Source: Piliocolobus tephrosceles (Eukaryota > Chordata > Mammalia > Primates > Cercopithecidae). Taken from it: DNA of 64,000 nt. Under the pieces are notes generated by a model. It had not been told where the DNA came from, made no database searches, and worked only from the letters and a program-made list of their open reading frames with translations. The position numbers and the translations under genes were made by a program. The DNA is taken from the NCBI RefSeq assembly GCF_002776525.5, contig NC_045453.1:34097333-34161332 (forward strand), in the 5' to 3' direction. Positions 55,020 through 64,000 of this stretch are shown here, piece by piece. Numbering within the stretch: position 1 is the first letter of the stretch; each line of letters begins with the position of its first letter.

Positions 55020-56838
55020 TCTATCCATCTATCCATCTATCCATTTACCCACCTGCCCACCCATCCATTCATCCACTCACACACGAATCCATCCATCCAC
55101 TCACACGTCCATCCTTCTATTCACCTGTTCATTCCTCCCATTAGTCCATCCATTCATCCATCTGTCCATCATCTTCCATTCCTCTCACTGGCCCATCTAT
55201 CCATCCATTCATCCATTTGTCAATCATCCATCCACACATCCATCCTTCTATCCATCTTCCATTCCTCCCACTGGTCCATCCATCCATCCATCCATTTGTC
55301 TGTCCTCTCACTTGTTAGTTTACTGATCTGTCCATCTGTTCATCCAGTCATCCATCCATTCATCCATCCATCTTCTGTCCATCTTCAACCCACACATCCA
55401 TCCTTCCATCCATCTGCCATTCCTCCCACTGGTACATACATACATACATACATCTGTTCATCCTCCCACTTGTTAGTCCATTGATCAGTTCTTCTATTCA
55501 TCCAGTCAGCCATCCACTCATCCATCCATTGTCCGCCCATCATCAATCCCCACATCCATCCTTCCATCCTGCTACTTGTTAGTCCATCCATCCATCTATC
55601 CATCCTTCCATCCATCCTCCCACTTGTTAGTCCATTGATCTGTCCATCGATTCATCCAGTTATCCATTCATCCATCCATCATCTGTCCATCATCCACCCA
55701 CACATCCATTTGTCCATCCATCCATCATCTACCCACACATCCATTTATCCACCCACATGTCCATCATCCACCCACCAATCCATCCATCTATCCATCCATC
55801 CATCATCCACCCACACATCCATCCATTCATCTACCTTTCCATCATCCACCCACACATCCATTCATCCATCCATCTGTCTGTTATCCACCCATACATTTAT
55901 TCACCCATCTGTCCATCATCAACCAACCAATCCATCCATCTATCCATTCATTATCCACCCACATATCCATCCATTTATCCGTCTGTCCATCATCTACCCA
56001 CATATCCATCCATTCATCCGTCTGTCCATCATCCACCCATACCTCCATCCATTCATCCATCTATCCGTCATCTACCCACACATCCATCCATTTAACCATC
56101 TTTCCATCCATCCACACATCCATCCATTCATCCATCTGTCCGTCATCCACCCACACATCCATCTACTCATCCATCCATTCATCCATCTGTCCATCATCCA
56201 CCCACACATCCATCCATTCATCCATCTGTCCATCATCCACCCACACGTCCATCCATTCATCCATCTGTCCATCATCCACCCACACATCCATCTGTCTGTC
56301 ATCCACCCACATGTCCACCCATTCATCCATCTGACAATCATCCACCCACACATCCATCCATTTAACCATCTTTCCATCCATCCACACATCCATCCATTCA
56401 TCCATCTGTCCATCATCCACCCACACATCATCCATTCATCCATCTGTCCATCATCCACCCACACGTCCATCCATTCATCCATCATCCACCCACATCCATC
56501 CATTCATCCATCTATCCATCATCCACCCACACATCCATCCAGTCATTCATCCATCTGTCCATCATCCACCCACACATCCATCCATTCACCCATCTGTCCG
56601 TCATCCACCCACCAGTCCATCCATTCATCCATCTTTTCATCATCCACCCACACATCCATCCATTCACCATCTGTCTATCATCCACCCACATATCCATCCA
56701 TTCATCCATCTTTCCATTATCCACCCACACAACCGTCCATTCATCCTCCTATCTTCCTACTTCTTAGCCCATCTATCAGTTCATCTGTTTATCCAGTCAT
56801 TCATCCATCTTTCCATCCATCCATCCATCCAACCATCC
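55020..56838 (+). repeat. (ATCC)n tetranucleotide array with higher-order repeats
   Basis: About 1.8 kb of CCAT/CCAC/TTCA words. From about 56100 to 56600 a 39-bp unit recurs: the landmark CTGTCCATCATCCACC occurs at 56187, 56226 and 56265 with exactly 39-bp spacing. The first 700 bp carry a longer, looser unit marked by CCTCCCACTTGTTAGTCCAT, with copies near 55460 and 55615 and degraded copies near 55300 and 56750. Because 39 is divisible by three, frames stay open for up to 405 codons (55635-56852), giving Ile/His/Pro/Ser pseudo-protein. Confidence 0.97.
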
Positions 56839-58119
56839 TTGCTAGATTCTAGGGATTCCATGACCAACAAGGCTAATGAGGTGCCTGCTTTCATGGTTCT
56901 AATGTTCTTACCTTTCATTCTTCATCACCCTGTGCCACCATGAAAAAGGGAGAACTGTGTAGTTTCCTGACAAGGCCCTCATTACGTCCCCACTGAGCAT
57001 CCACCTCTGGGTTCATCTAGTATGACTCTGCTTTCAAAACTGCCTCAGTCACTCCCTCATACAAGGAAAAGCCGCATTCATTGATGTAAAGACTGTGCCT
57101 AGATAATTGCTTTGGCAGAACCTCAAGCCAAACTCTCTCATCTTTTTTATTTTAGTTTTCAAATGGGCAGCCTTCCCACAGGGTCAAAACGGCCCAGCTT
57201 CAACCTGGGGGCTCAGCTGCTGGCCGGGCTAGGCACGTGGTGCTATCTGCTTCAGGGATGCCACCAGCAACAACATTCAAATGTGGCCTGCCATATGCTC
57301 CATGTCTACGTTGAGCAGCTCATTTCGTTCAGCTCTCTCTGATGCAGAGCAGGATTTGAGCTCAAAAAAATCAAAATGAAATGAGCAGTGCCTGCTGGGC
57401 CTGGATGGGAAACAGTGTGGGAGGTTGGGGGTGTGTCTGGGCAGGGATATGTCAGCACTGTAGACACATCACAGTGGGCAGCTGACCAGCATGGGCACAG
57501 TGTACAGAAGCCTCCAGCCAGGCCTCGGTCAGTGTCCACAGGCAGTGGGGCTGCCCTGTACCCACTCCTTAGCATGGTCCAACAGGGGACTGGGTGAAGC
57601 CAGAGAGACCAAGGCCTGATTTCAGCAGAGTGACCATGGACACTGACCATGCAGAGCTGTTGCCTCATCCAGAAGGACACCCTGCCCTTGAGCCAGGGCC
57701 AAGGCTGACTCAGGGTGGGCAGAGCCGAGGAAAGAGGCCTCTTGGCCACTGATATGACCAACCCTCCTCTGCAGGCACCAGCCACTTTCTGTTCTGTGGC
57801 TGCCCCTTGCCTGGTTCTTACCCAGATCATGGTGGGTAGAGCAGGGCCTCTGCCCTTCAGTCTAGTCTATGCTAACAGATCAAAGTGAACTTCAGCAAAC
57901 ACTCTAGCAAGAAACTCTGGGTCCCTAGCATGAGCTCATGGTGGCTGGTGCTGGCTCTCATTGACTCCCCAGAGCCGTCTGTGCAGTCCCTCCCTGACCG
58001 TGGTCAGCAAGGGCATGCTGGTAGCTTGGAACTGGCCATGGTGGGAATATTTGCATGATGGAAATTGGCAAATGCTATACATTTGCCTCCTCCCCAGAGT
58101 GCTGGAGGTTACATTTCTC
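56839..58119. other. Unique sequence
   Basis: A weak acceptor-like TTTTTATTTTAG occurs at about 57155 before an open stretch, but no donor or protein signature follows. Confidence 0.3.
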
Positions 58120-58990
58120 AGCACCCCATTGGTTTGACGCCCTGAAGTCTGAATTCCTCAGCATGGCATTCAAGGTCCCTCCTGGTTTTCTTATCCAACT
58201 CACGTGGCTACAGAGAAACAGAGAGGTGGAGGAGGGATTGCTTGGCTCATATAATTGAATTTCCAGGACGTCCTGAGACATAGCTAGATCCTAGGGTACC
58301 AACTGTGTGCTCAAGACGGGTCCAGTCCCACCTTCCACCTCTGCCTTCTCCACATGGTGGTCTCTGCCAGCTCCAGGTCGACTTTATTCGTGGAGTTCCC
58401 CACCCCAGCGAAACGGCAGCCCCAGCAGAAGCTTTGGGACTGCATCTCTCTGGCCTCATTGACATCTTGTTTTTCCTCTGAACCAGTTCAATGACATGGG
58501 ATGCTCTAGATGGCCAGGCCTGGCTCGTGATCGCCCTTGAAGCAGGAGGGGCAGAGTCAGCCCCATTAAACCCCAGGGTCAAGCCCTGGGAACTGGAAGG
58601 GTGTTTCTCCAGGGAGACTCTGAGAGGCTGTTTCCAGAGGAAGGAGCCAGGCTGTGTGGATAGAACCCTGCCTGGGCTTCGCTTCCACCCTCTGCCTCTG
58701 CGAAATAGTCCATCCTCCCCACCAGCCACTCTTCCTTTCCATGTTCCAGGCTCTTGGTGTGGGAGACCACCTCCCTGCAAACACCCTTCCTGGTCATTGC
58801 ATGGTTTTAAATCATCCTTCATGGCACCTAAGGCTCCCTTCCCATCCCATCCTCAGCTCTGGAAGCTCCCATCCCCATTCGCAGAGCTTGCCCATGCTCC
58901 CTTTCCCCGCCTGGGTGGCCTCCTTGCCTTTCACCGCTGGCCTGGAAGTGCCTTCCAGTTGTGTTTCTCTTTGCTCCTCCTGCAGCTTCC
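58120..58990 (+). mobile_element. Possible LINE L2 fragments
   Basis: GAATTCCTCAGCATGGCATTC (58150) and CCTTGCCTTTCACCGCTGG (58920) resemble separate parts of the L2 3' region. The intervening 58250-58680 is not recognisable. Confidence 0.35.
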
Positions 58991-59114
58991 AGCATGGCTT
59001 TTGTCCTGGCAGTCAGGACCCTAGTGGAGGGAAGGGGCGTGTCACCAGCTTGCCCTGTTCCGAGGTTGCATGAGTGGTTGTGGAGCCTGGGCTTCTCTTC
59101 ACCTTCCAAGCTGA

Positions 59115-59365
59115 CCACTGCCTAGCTGGTGACCTGAGTCTCAGTCCCCCTGAGCCTCAGTCTACTCATCTGTAAACTGGGGAGATGGTGGGACTGTTGC
59201 ATGGGATGGCACACTGTGTGTCTTCTGCCTAACACACTGCTGCACAACTGCCATGCCCTGTGTGACGGCTGTTACCACCATTATTGTGTGATTCCTGCCT
59301 GGCCGTGGCCTGGTGCTGGCGGTTGGATGGGCCTTGCACATAGTGGATGCTCAGATATTCATCAT
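59115..59365 (+). mobile_element. Probable MIR
   Basis: CTGAGCCTCAGTCTACTCATC and GTAAACTGGGGAGATGG, then CATAGTGGATGCTCAGATATT, follow MIR order. Confidence 0.65.
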
Positions 59366-59544
59366 GGAGTCCCCTCGCCACAGAACTTCTCTCCCACTGG
59401 CTCTCAAGGACAGTCACTTACAAAAGGCAATTTCTTGGTGGCTACAAATCTTCAGGGTCATCCCCTGTGGCCATCTCTCATTCCTCAAGGGCAGCACTTA
59501 GTAGGGCCTTTTCAGCAGCCTTCCCATCTCCATCGTGACAAAGA

Positions 59545-59880
59545 CCCACAGCCTGGGCAGCTTCCACATCACTCATTTTCTCAGCATTCTGGCGGCTGGA
59601 CGTCCAAGTCCACGGTGTCTGCAGGGCTGGTTTCTCCCGAGGCTTCTTTCCTTAGCTTGCGGATACCGTCTGCCCTTTGACCTCCCAGGGTCATGCCTCT
59701 GTGTGTGTCAGTGTCCAAATTTCCTTTCCTTAAGAGGACACCAGTCACACTGCATTAGGACCCATGCCAGTGACCCCATTTTACCTCTGTTAGCTCCTTA
59801 AAGGCCCTACTGCAAATATAGTCACATTCTGTGCTGCTGGGGGTTAAGACTCAGCATATGAATCTTGGGGAATGCAGGTT
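59545..59880 (-). mobile_element. MaLR-type LTR (MLT1-like)
   Basis: The plus strand reads GCTGGACGTCCAAGTCC, AAGAGGACACCAGTCACAC, AAATATAGTCACATTCTG and GGGGTTAAGACTCAGCATAT in the reverse order of an MLT1-like LTR. Confidence 0.65.
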
Positions 59881-60786
59881 AGCCGGCTCGATGTCCCATG
59901 TAACATGGGTCTCCCAGCATGAATGACCCATCTCACTAGAGTGGGCAGGGCACGGCCCATGCCCTGGCTCAGCCCTGATGCCTGCAGGAAGTGGGCATCA
60001 TTGGTAGAGAAATGGGAGGAGTGGACTCCCCTGCATTTGGGCCACTGTGTCCTCTGCTGCTTTCACTGTGGTATGAGGCGACTTGGAAAGGAGAGTGGAA
60101 TCAGGGAGAGCCCTGCGTGGAGGCCATTCTGAGACAGGCAGGCACCCCAGCCCCTCTCCAGCTGGCTTGGTACAAATGCTCACCGACCAGCTCCCAGCAA
60201 AGCTGACTCCTGGCATTATCACACGATTCGACTGTTCTCTGTGCGGCAATATTAATAATAATGCTCACTCTTGTTGCAAGCACAGCAGGAAGTGGCCGTG
60301 TGATGGGGTGGTGGAGGGGGCATTGCTGTAAACAGGGGCTTGCTGGCGGAGAGCTCATCCTGTCCTTAGGGCAGAAATTAATGTCACCTCTCAGAATCAG
60401 AATTCCGATTAGAGCTGCACTCGGGAAGTCTCTCCAGATGGGAGAGGACATTGTCTGAAGTCCTTAGCAGAGCCGAGAGCTGTGTCCCTTGCAGAGCCAG
60501 CCTGCTTCCTCCTATGGTGAGTGTGGCAGCTGGTCTGGACTCGTCCTCTTCGGTGAGATGCCTGTGAGTGCCCGGGAGGGAGCTGCCGCATGCAGTGGGG
60601 GTGTGCCTCTCCACGGATCGGAGGTCAGGAGGCTGATGGATGTCCCGCATCCCTCACAGTGACTCCAAAGATTCAACCAGCAAGAGGGAGGCTGGGCTGT
60701 TGCGCTAGCTGGAAATTTCAGAACGCTTGGCCCACATTCGTCAAACTGCCAGCTCAGAAGTGGGTGGTATTCAAATGCTTTTCAGT
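59881..60786. other. Unique sequence
   Basis: 60190-60450 contains repeat-free AT-richer patches (CAATATTAATAATAATGC, GAAATTAATGTCACC). No exon is supported. Confidence 0.3.
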
Positions 60787-60950
60787 GGTGGTTCTCAAAG
60801 TGGGATCCCCAGACCAGTGGCATCGGCATTACTTTGGGAGACGTTGGGGAGCCCCATTCTCTGTCACCCCACCCGAGACCTGCCAAATCAGGAGCTCAGG
60901 CTGGAGCTCAGGAACCTGCCTGTACCCCAGCCCTGCACTGCCATCCAATG
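60787..60950 (+). mobile_element. MER5A-type DNA transposon (hAT-Charlie)
   Basis: It starts CAGTGGTGGTTCTCAAAGTG (partly duplicated terminus), continues GATCCCCAGACCAGTGGCATC and CACCCGAGACCTGCC. The 3' end is degraded. Confidence 0.75.
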
Positions 60951-61397
60951 GAAACATGGTGGAGCCATGGAGGGATTTTAAATGTCTTAGAGGCCATGTT
61001 GGAAAAAAAATGAAAAGAAACAGTAAAACTAATTTTTATTGTGGTGAATGTATTTAACAAAATTTAACCATTTTAACCATTTTTTATGTGTACAGTCAGC
61101 GGCATTAAGTACATTCACAGAGTCATGGAAATCATCGCCGTTGTCCATCTCCAGAATTTTTACATCTCTCCAATCTGAAACTCCATCTCCATTAAACATG
61201 CACTCCCAGCCCCACTCTCCCCAGCCCCTGCCCCCCACCATCCTATTGTTTGTTTCCATGGATGTGACTGCCCTAGGGACCCCAAAGAGGAGGAATCATA
61301 CAATATTTGTCCTTTCGCATCTAGCTGTTTTCACTTAGCATGATGTCCTTAAAGTAGTGCACCCATGTTATAGCGAGTGTTGGAATCTCCTGTTTTC

Positions 61398-61695
61398 TTT
61401 TTTTTTTTTTTTTTTAGATAGAGTCTTACTCTGTCACCCAGGCTGAAGTACAGTGGACAATCTCGGCTCACTAAAACCTCTGCCTCCCAGGTTCAAGCAG
61501 TTCTTGTGTCTCAGCCTCCTGAGTAGCTGGGATTACAGGCATGCACCACCATGCCTGGCTACTTGTCGTATTTTTAGTAGAGGTGGGGTTTTGCCATTTT
61601 GCCCAGGCTGGTCTCAAACTTCTGGCTTCAAGTGATCCACCTGCCTTGGCCTCCCAAAGTGCTAGGATTACAGGCATGAGCCACCATGCCTGGCC
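61398..61695 (-). mobile_element. Alu element in minus orientation
   Basis: A T run (61398-61415) precedes GATAGAGTCTTACTCTG; the element ends CATGCCTGGCC. Confidence 0.95.
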
Positions 61696-61699
61696 TCTC

Positions 61700-62000
61700 C
61701 TTCCTTTCTTCTTCCCCCCGCCAAACAGAGTTTTGCTCTGTCACCCAAGCTGGAGTGCAGTAGCATGATCTCAGGTCACTGCAACCTCTGCCCCCTAGGT
61801 TTAAGCAATTCTCCTGCCTCAGCCTCCCGAGTAGCTAGGATTACAGATATGTGCCACCACACCTGGCTAATTTTTGTATTTTTAGTAGAGACAGGGTTTT
61901 ACCATGTTGGTCAAGCTGGTCTCAAACTCCTGACCTCGTGATCCGCCCACTTCGGCCTCCCAAAGGGCTGGGATTACAGGTGTGAGCCACTGCACCTGGC
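61700..62000 (-). mobile_element. Second adjacent Alu element in minus orientation
   Basis: A CT-rich tail complement (TTTCTTCTTCCCCCCGCC) precedes AACAGAGTTTTGCTCTG; it ends GCACCTGGC. It was inserted right next to the previous Alu, probably at its tail-adjacent target. Confidence 0.94.
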
Positions 62001-62284
62001 TTCTTCTTCCTTTTTAAGGCTGCGTAACATTCCGTCATAGGGGAGACCACATTCTGTTTATCCCCTCATTCACGAGTGAGTATTTGGCTCACTGTTTTTC
62101 ACAGCTGCTGCATCATTTACGTTCCCACAACAGTTCCCAAGGTTCCAGTTCCTCCATATCTTCACCAATATTTGTTCTTTTCTGTTTTTTGATAGTGACT
62201 ATCCTAATGGGTGTGAAGTGGTACGCAATCAGTTTCTTGAATGAGTTTGCTTAACCTAGTATTGCCAAAACAGTATTATTTCGG

Positions 62285-62470
62285 TGTGTAAAAATACTCA
62301 GAGTATTAATCAGGTATTTTACATGGTTTTTAAATTTTTATTTTGGAGGAAGCTTTTGAAATCGGTGTGCATTAGACACTCACACCCCAGCTCTGCTCAG
62401 ACCAGACCCATTGAATGCACTTGGCACAGGCCCGCCCCTTGGCACCCTGTGGACAGCATGGCACTGGGCG
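62285..62470 (+). mobile_element. Possible hAT-type DNA transposon remnant
   Basis: TCAGGTATTTTACATGG, GGAAGCTTTTGAAATCGGTG and AGACACTCACACCCCAG resemble an old MER3/MER58-like element. The family is uncertain. Confidence 0.35.
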
Positions 62471-62904
62471 AGTCTCTTCGCAGCTCCAGAAAGGGACAGA
62501 GGACATAACTTACCAAGTGTGATTTTAGGGCCTGCAGCTCTATTCATTTTAATGAACGTGTCTTTTTGAGGGGGTGAAATCTTTGGACAGTTTTTTCCTG
62601 ACTCACTGCCTTCCGGGAGAATTGGATATCTGTGCTCAGACACAGAGGCTGCAGGTCTCGGGGGCTCTTCCAGTTGCTGATTTGAAATGACTTGGAGCGG
62701 TGGAGAGGCTGAGCTGGGGAGGTGTTTGGAAACGCCAATTCGGAACGCAGCAAGCCTGGCGCAGCCTGGCATTACCGCTCAATAGAATAATATGTGGCCC
62801 ACAGAGTTGTCTGTGGGTGCTTGGGATAAAACCCAGATTCTGTGGCCTATTTCCTTCTTCTTCAGAAAAGGACTCTGTTGGGGGCATGCAGTCCTGGTCT
62901 CCAA
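62471..62904. other. Unique sequence
   Basis: No gene or repeat recognised. Confidence 0.3.
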
Positions 62905-63066
62905 GAGACTCACTCTTTCTCTCTTGGTCTGTGCTCTCTCTTCCCCCTCCTTCTCGCTCTTCCACTCTCCCCCTCCTCCCTCTCTGTCTTTCTCCATTTC
63001 CCTCCCTCCCTCTACCTCTCTTCTCTCTCCCCTCTCCCCCAGCCCTTCTCTCTCCTCCCTTTCCCT
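62905..63066 (+). repeat. CT-rich homopyrimidine tract
   Basis: About 160 bp of mixed CTCT, CCCT and TTCC words with few purines. It could adopt triplex structures; frames through it are low-complexity Leu/Ser/Pro. Confidence 0.93.
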
Positions 63067-64000
63067 GTTACCAGCAAACCTGCTGAGGTCACCTCTTCCG
63101 CCTTGAGCCAGCTGTGGGGTATGGGACCTGAGTGCCAGCTGTTTCCTCCAAACATATCACCCATGTGAGCCAGCACCATTGGGTTCGGAGTTGGGAGTTG
63201 GGAATCGGGCCATCGGAACATCTCCCCTTCTGGGTTGATTGCTGTCAACAACTGTCAGCCGTCCCTGGCCCTGTTTCCGGCTGGAATGCATTTCTGTATC
63301 GCTCTCTAGCAGGGCTGTAAATTGGCAGCGTGGATTGGGGAGCAAATTGCTGGCCGCTTCCCTCTCAGAACATCCCATTTCTCTTGACTTGTATTACTCG
63401 TTTTACGGCTGGAGACAGGTGTACACAGCGGGAAGCGGGCACAGGAGCCTTGGCCTGACAAGGTCCCCGAGGCCAGGCGAGGTCTCAGAAAGTCTGAGTT
63501 TGGAAGGCGCCGCCAGAGACTGCACTTCAGTGTACTGTGGTCCTGGTCCAAGGGGCCGGGCCGAGAGCAGCAGGGCTGTTCATGCTCAGAGGCCCACTTG
63601 GAAGAGATGGAACCTCTCATCCCTTGAGTTTTCTGAGGGGTGCACATGTTGTCTCTTACGGAGATGCCACCTTCGAGGCACGGAGAAGCCACCTGCTTCC
63701 TCAGATCACAAGCAGAGGTCTCACCTGCCTTTGCTCTTTTGCTGATTAAATGGCAAATGCTGATGAAGAAAGTAAAGTTGTCCATTGGCTTTGCGCTGGC
63801 CCTTTGGTCTCAGGAGACAGAGAAGACAGATGAAAGTCAAAGATGTGTTTGCAAGCTTCAGCCCAAACTTCTTTGACTAAGTGAGGTCCTTGTGTGAGCC
63901 AGTTTTCCTCCCCAAACTTCTGATTTCCCGTCTATCAGATGGGGTGATAACGGCACTTGCTCTACAGCCCAGTGAAATCGTGGGTGGAGGAGTTCGTGTC
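63067..64000. other. Unique sequence
   Basis: No gene or named repeat recognised to the end of the window. Confidence 0.3.

Larger units (their letters stand above)
61020..62222 (-). mobile_element. Old LINE-1 3' region interrupted by two Alus
   Basis: The plus strand shows TTTAACCATTTTAACCATTTT, GTACATTCACAGAGTCATGG, CATTCCGTCATAGGGGAG and GATAGTGACTATCCTAATGGG in reversed L1M order. The Alus at 61398-61695 and 61700-62000 sit side by side inside it in the same orientation. Confidence 0.7.

Noticed and set aside
55635..56852. 405-codon open frame, the longest in the window
   Set aside because: It is a direct translation of the (ATCC)n/39-bp repeat. The frame is open only because the unit length is a multiple of three, and the peptide is pure Ile/His/Pro/Ser low complexity.
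57155..57345. Acceptor-like TTTTTATTTTAG followed by an open frame
   Set aside because: No donor in phase and no recognisable protein were found.

Overview
The window is primate nuclear DNA, most likely from an Old World monkey. Fifteen Alu elements prove a primate. The young Alu at 42310-42605 carries a set of bases (AGTTTTTTGTATTTTTT in the middle, CAGGCTTGAGCC near its 5' end) that I recall as typical of cercopithecid AluY subfamilies, so a macaque, baboon or relative fits better than human. There is no bacterial, phage, plasmid or CRISPR content. Three 10-N gaps (7356-7365, 14379-14388, 26505-26514) show a draft-style assembly.

The sequence is intergenic or deep-intronic in character. 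No complete gene can be supported. The longest open frames lie in tandem repeats or Alus and are artefacts. The one credible coding signal is a 143-bp candidate internal exon at 45717-45859 on the plus strand, with a strong polypyrimidine tract, AG acceptor and GTGAGC donor; I do not recognise the protein. A weaker minus-strand exon-like signal at 7375-7453 touches the first assembly gap.

Layout: 1-4500 holds an Alu, a THE1-type LTR and a 66-75-bp minisatellite. 4493-7650 holds MER2, an L1 3' fragment with an Alu, a very long poly-C tract, the first gap and a MER20. 7650-13767 is mostly unique. 13768-14490 is an Alu whose tail has grown into a (GAATA)/(GAACA) array with a higher-order repeat. 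16165-21000 is old LINE sequence with nested Alus and an LTR. 25255-26770 is a MIR split by a solo LTR, followed by a GTGGTGAT-rich VNTR. 28489-33560 is repeat-rich except for a repeat-free AT-rich island (30130-31450) that looks like a conserved non-coding element. 34617-38400 contains a diverged local duplication, a CA-rich tract and a five-copy 53-bp minisatellite built from the end of a MER20. 42300-47115 contains Alus, the candidate exon, an LTR and a 17-bp minisatellite. 49635-52730 contains an Alu-split MER2, a 15-bp VNTR and another candidate conserved block. 55020-56838 is a 1.8-kb (ATCC)n array with a 39-bp higher-order unit. The rest is old repeats, two adjacent Alus and a CT-rich tract.

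The most distinctive property is the density of independent tandem duplications: nine low-copy or minisatellite events besides the four large arrays. Such density is common in GC-rich, recombination-active distal chromosome bands, but the chromosomal position cannot be read from the sequence. Repeat family names come from remembered consensus sequences and were not checked by a search.
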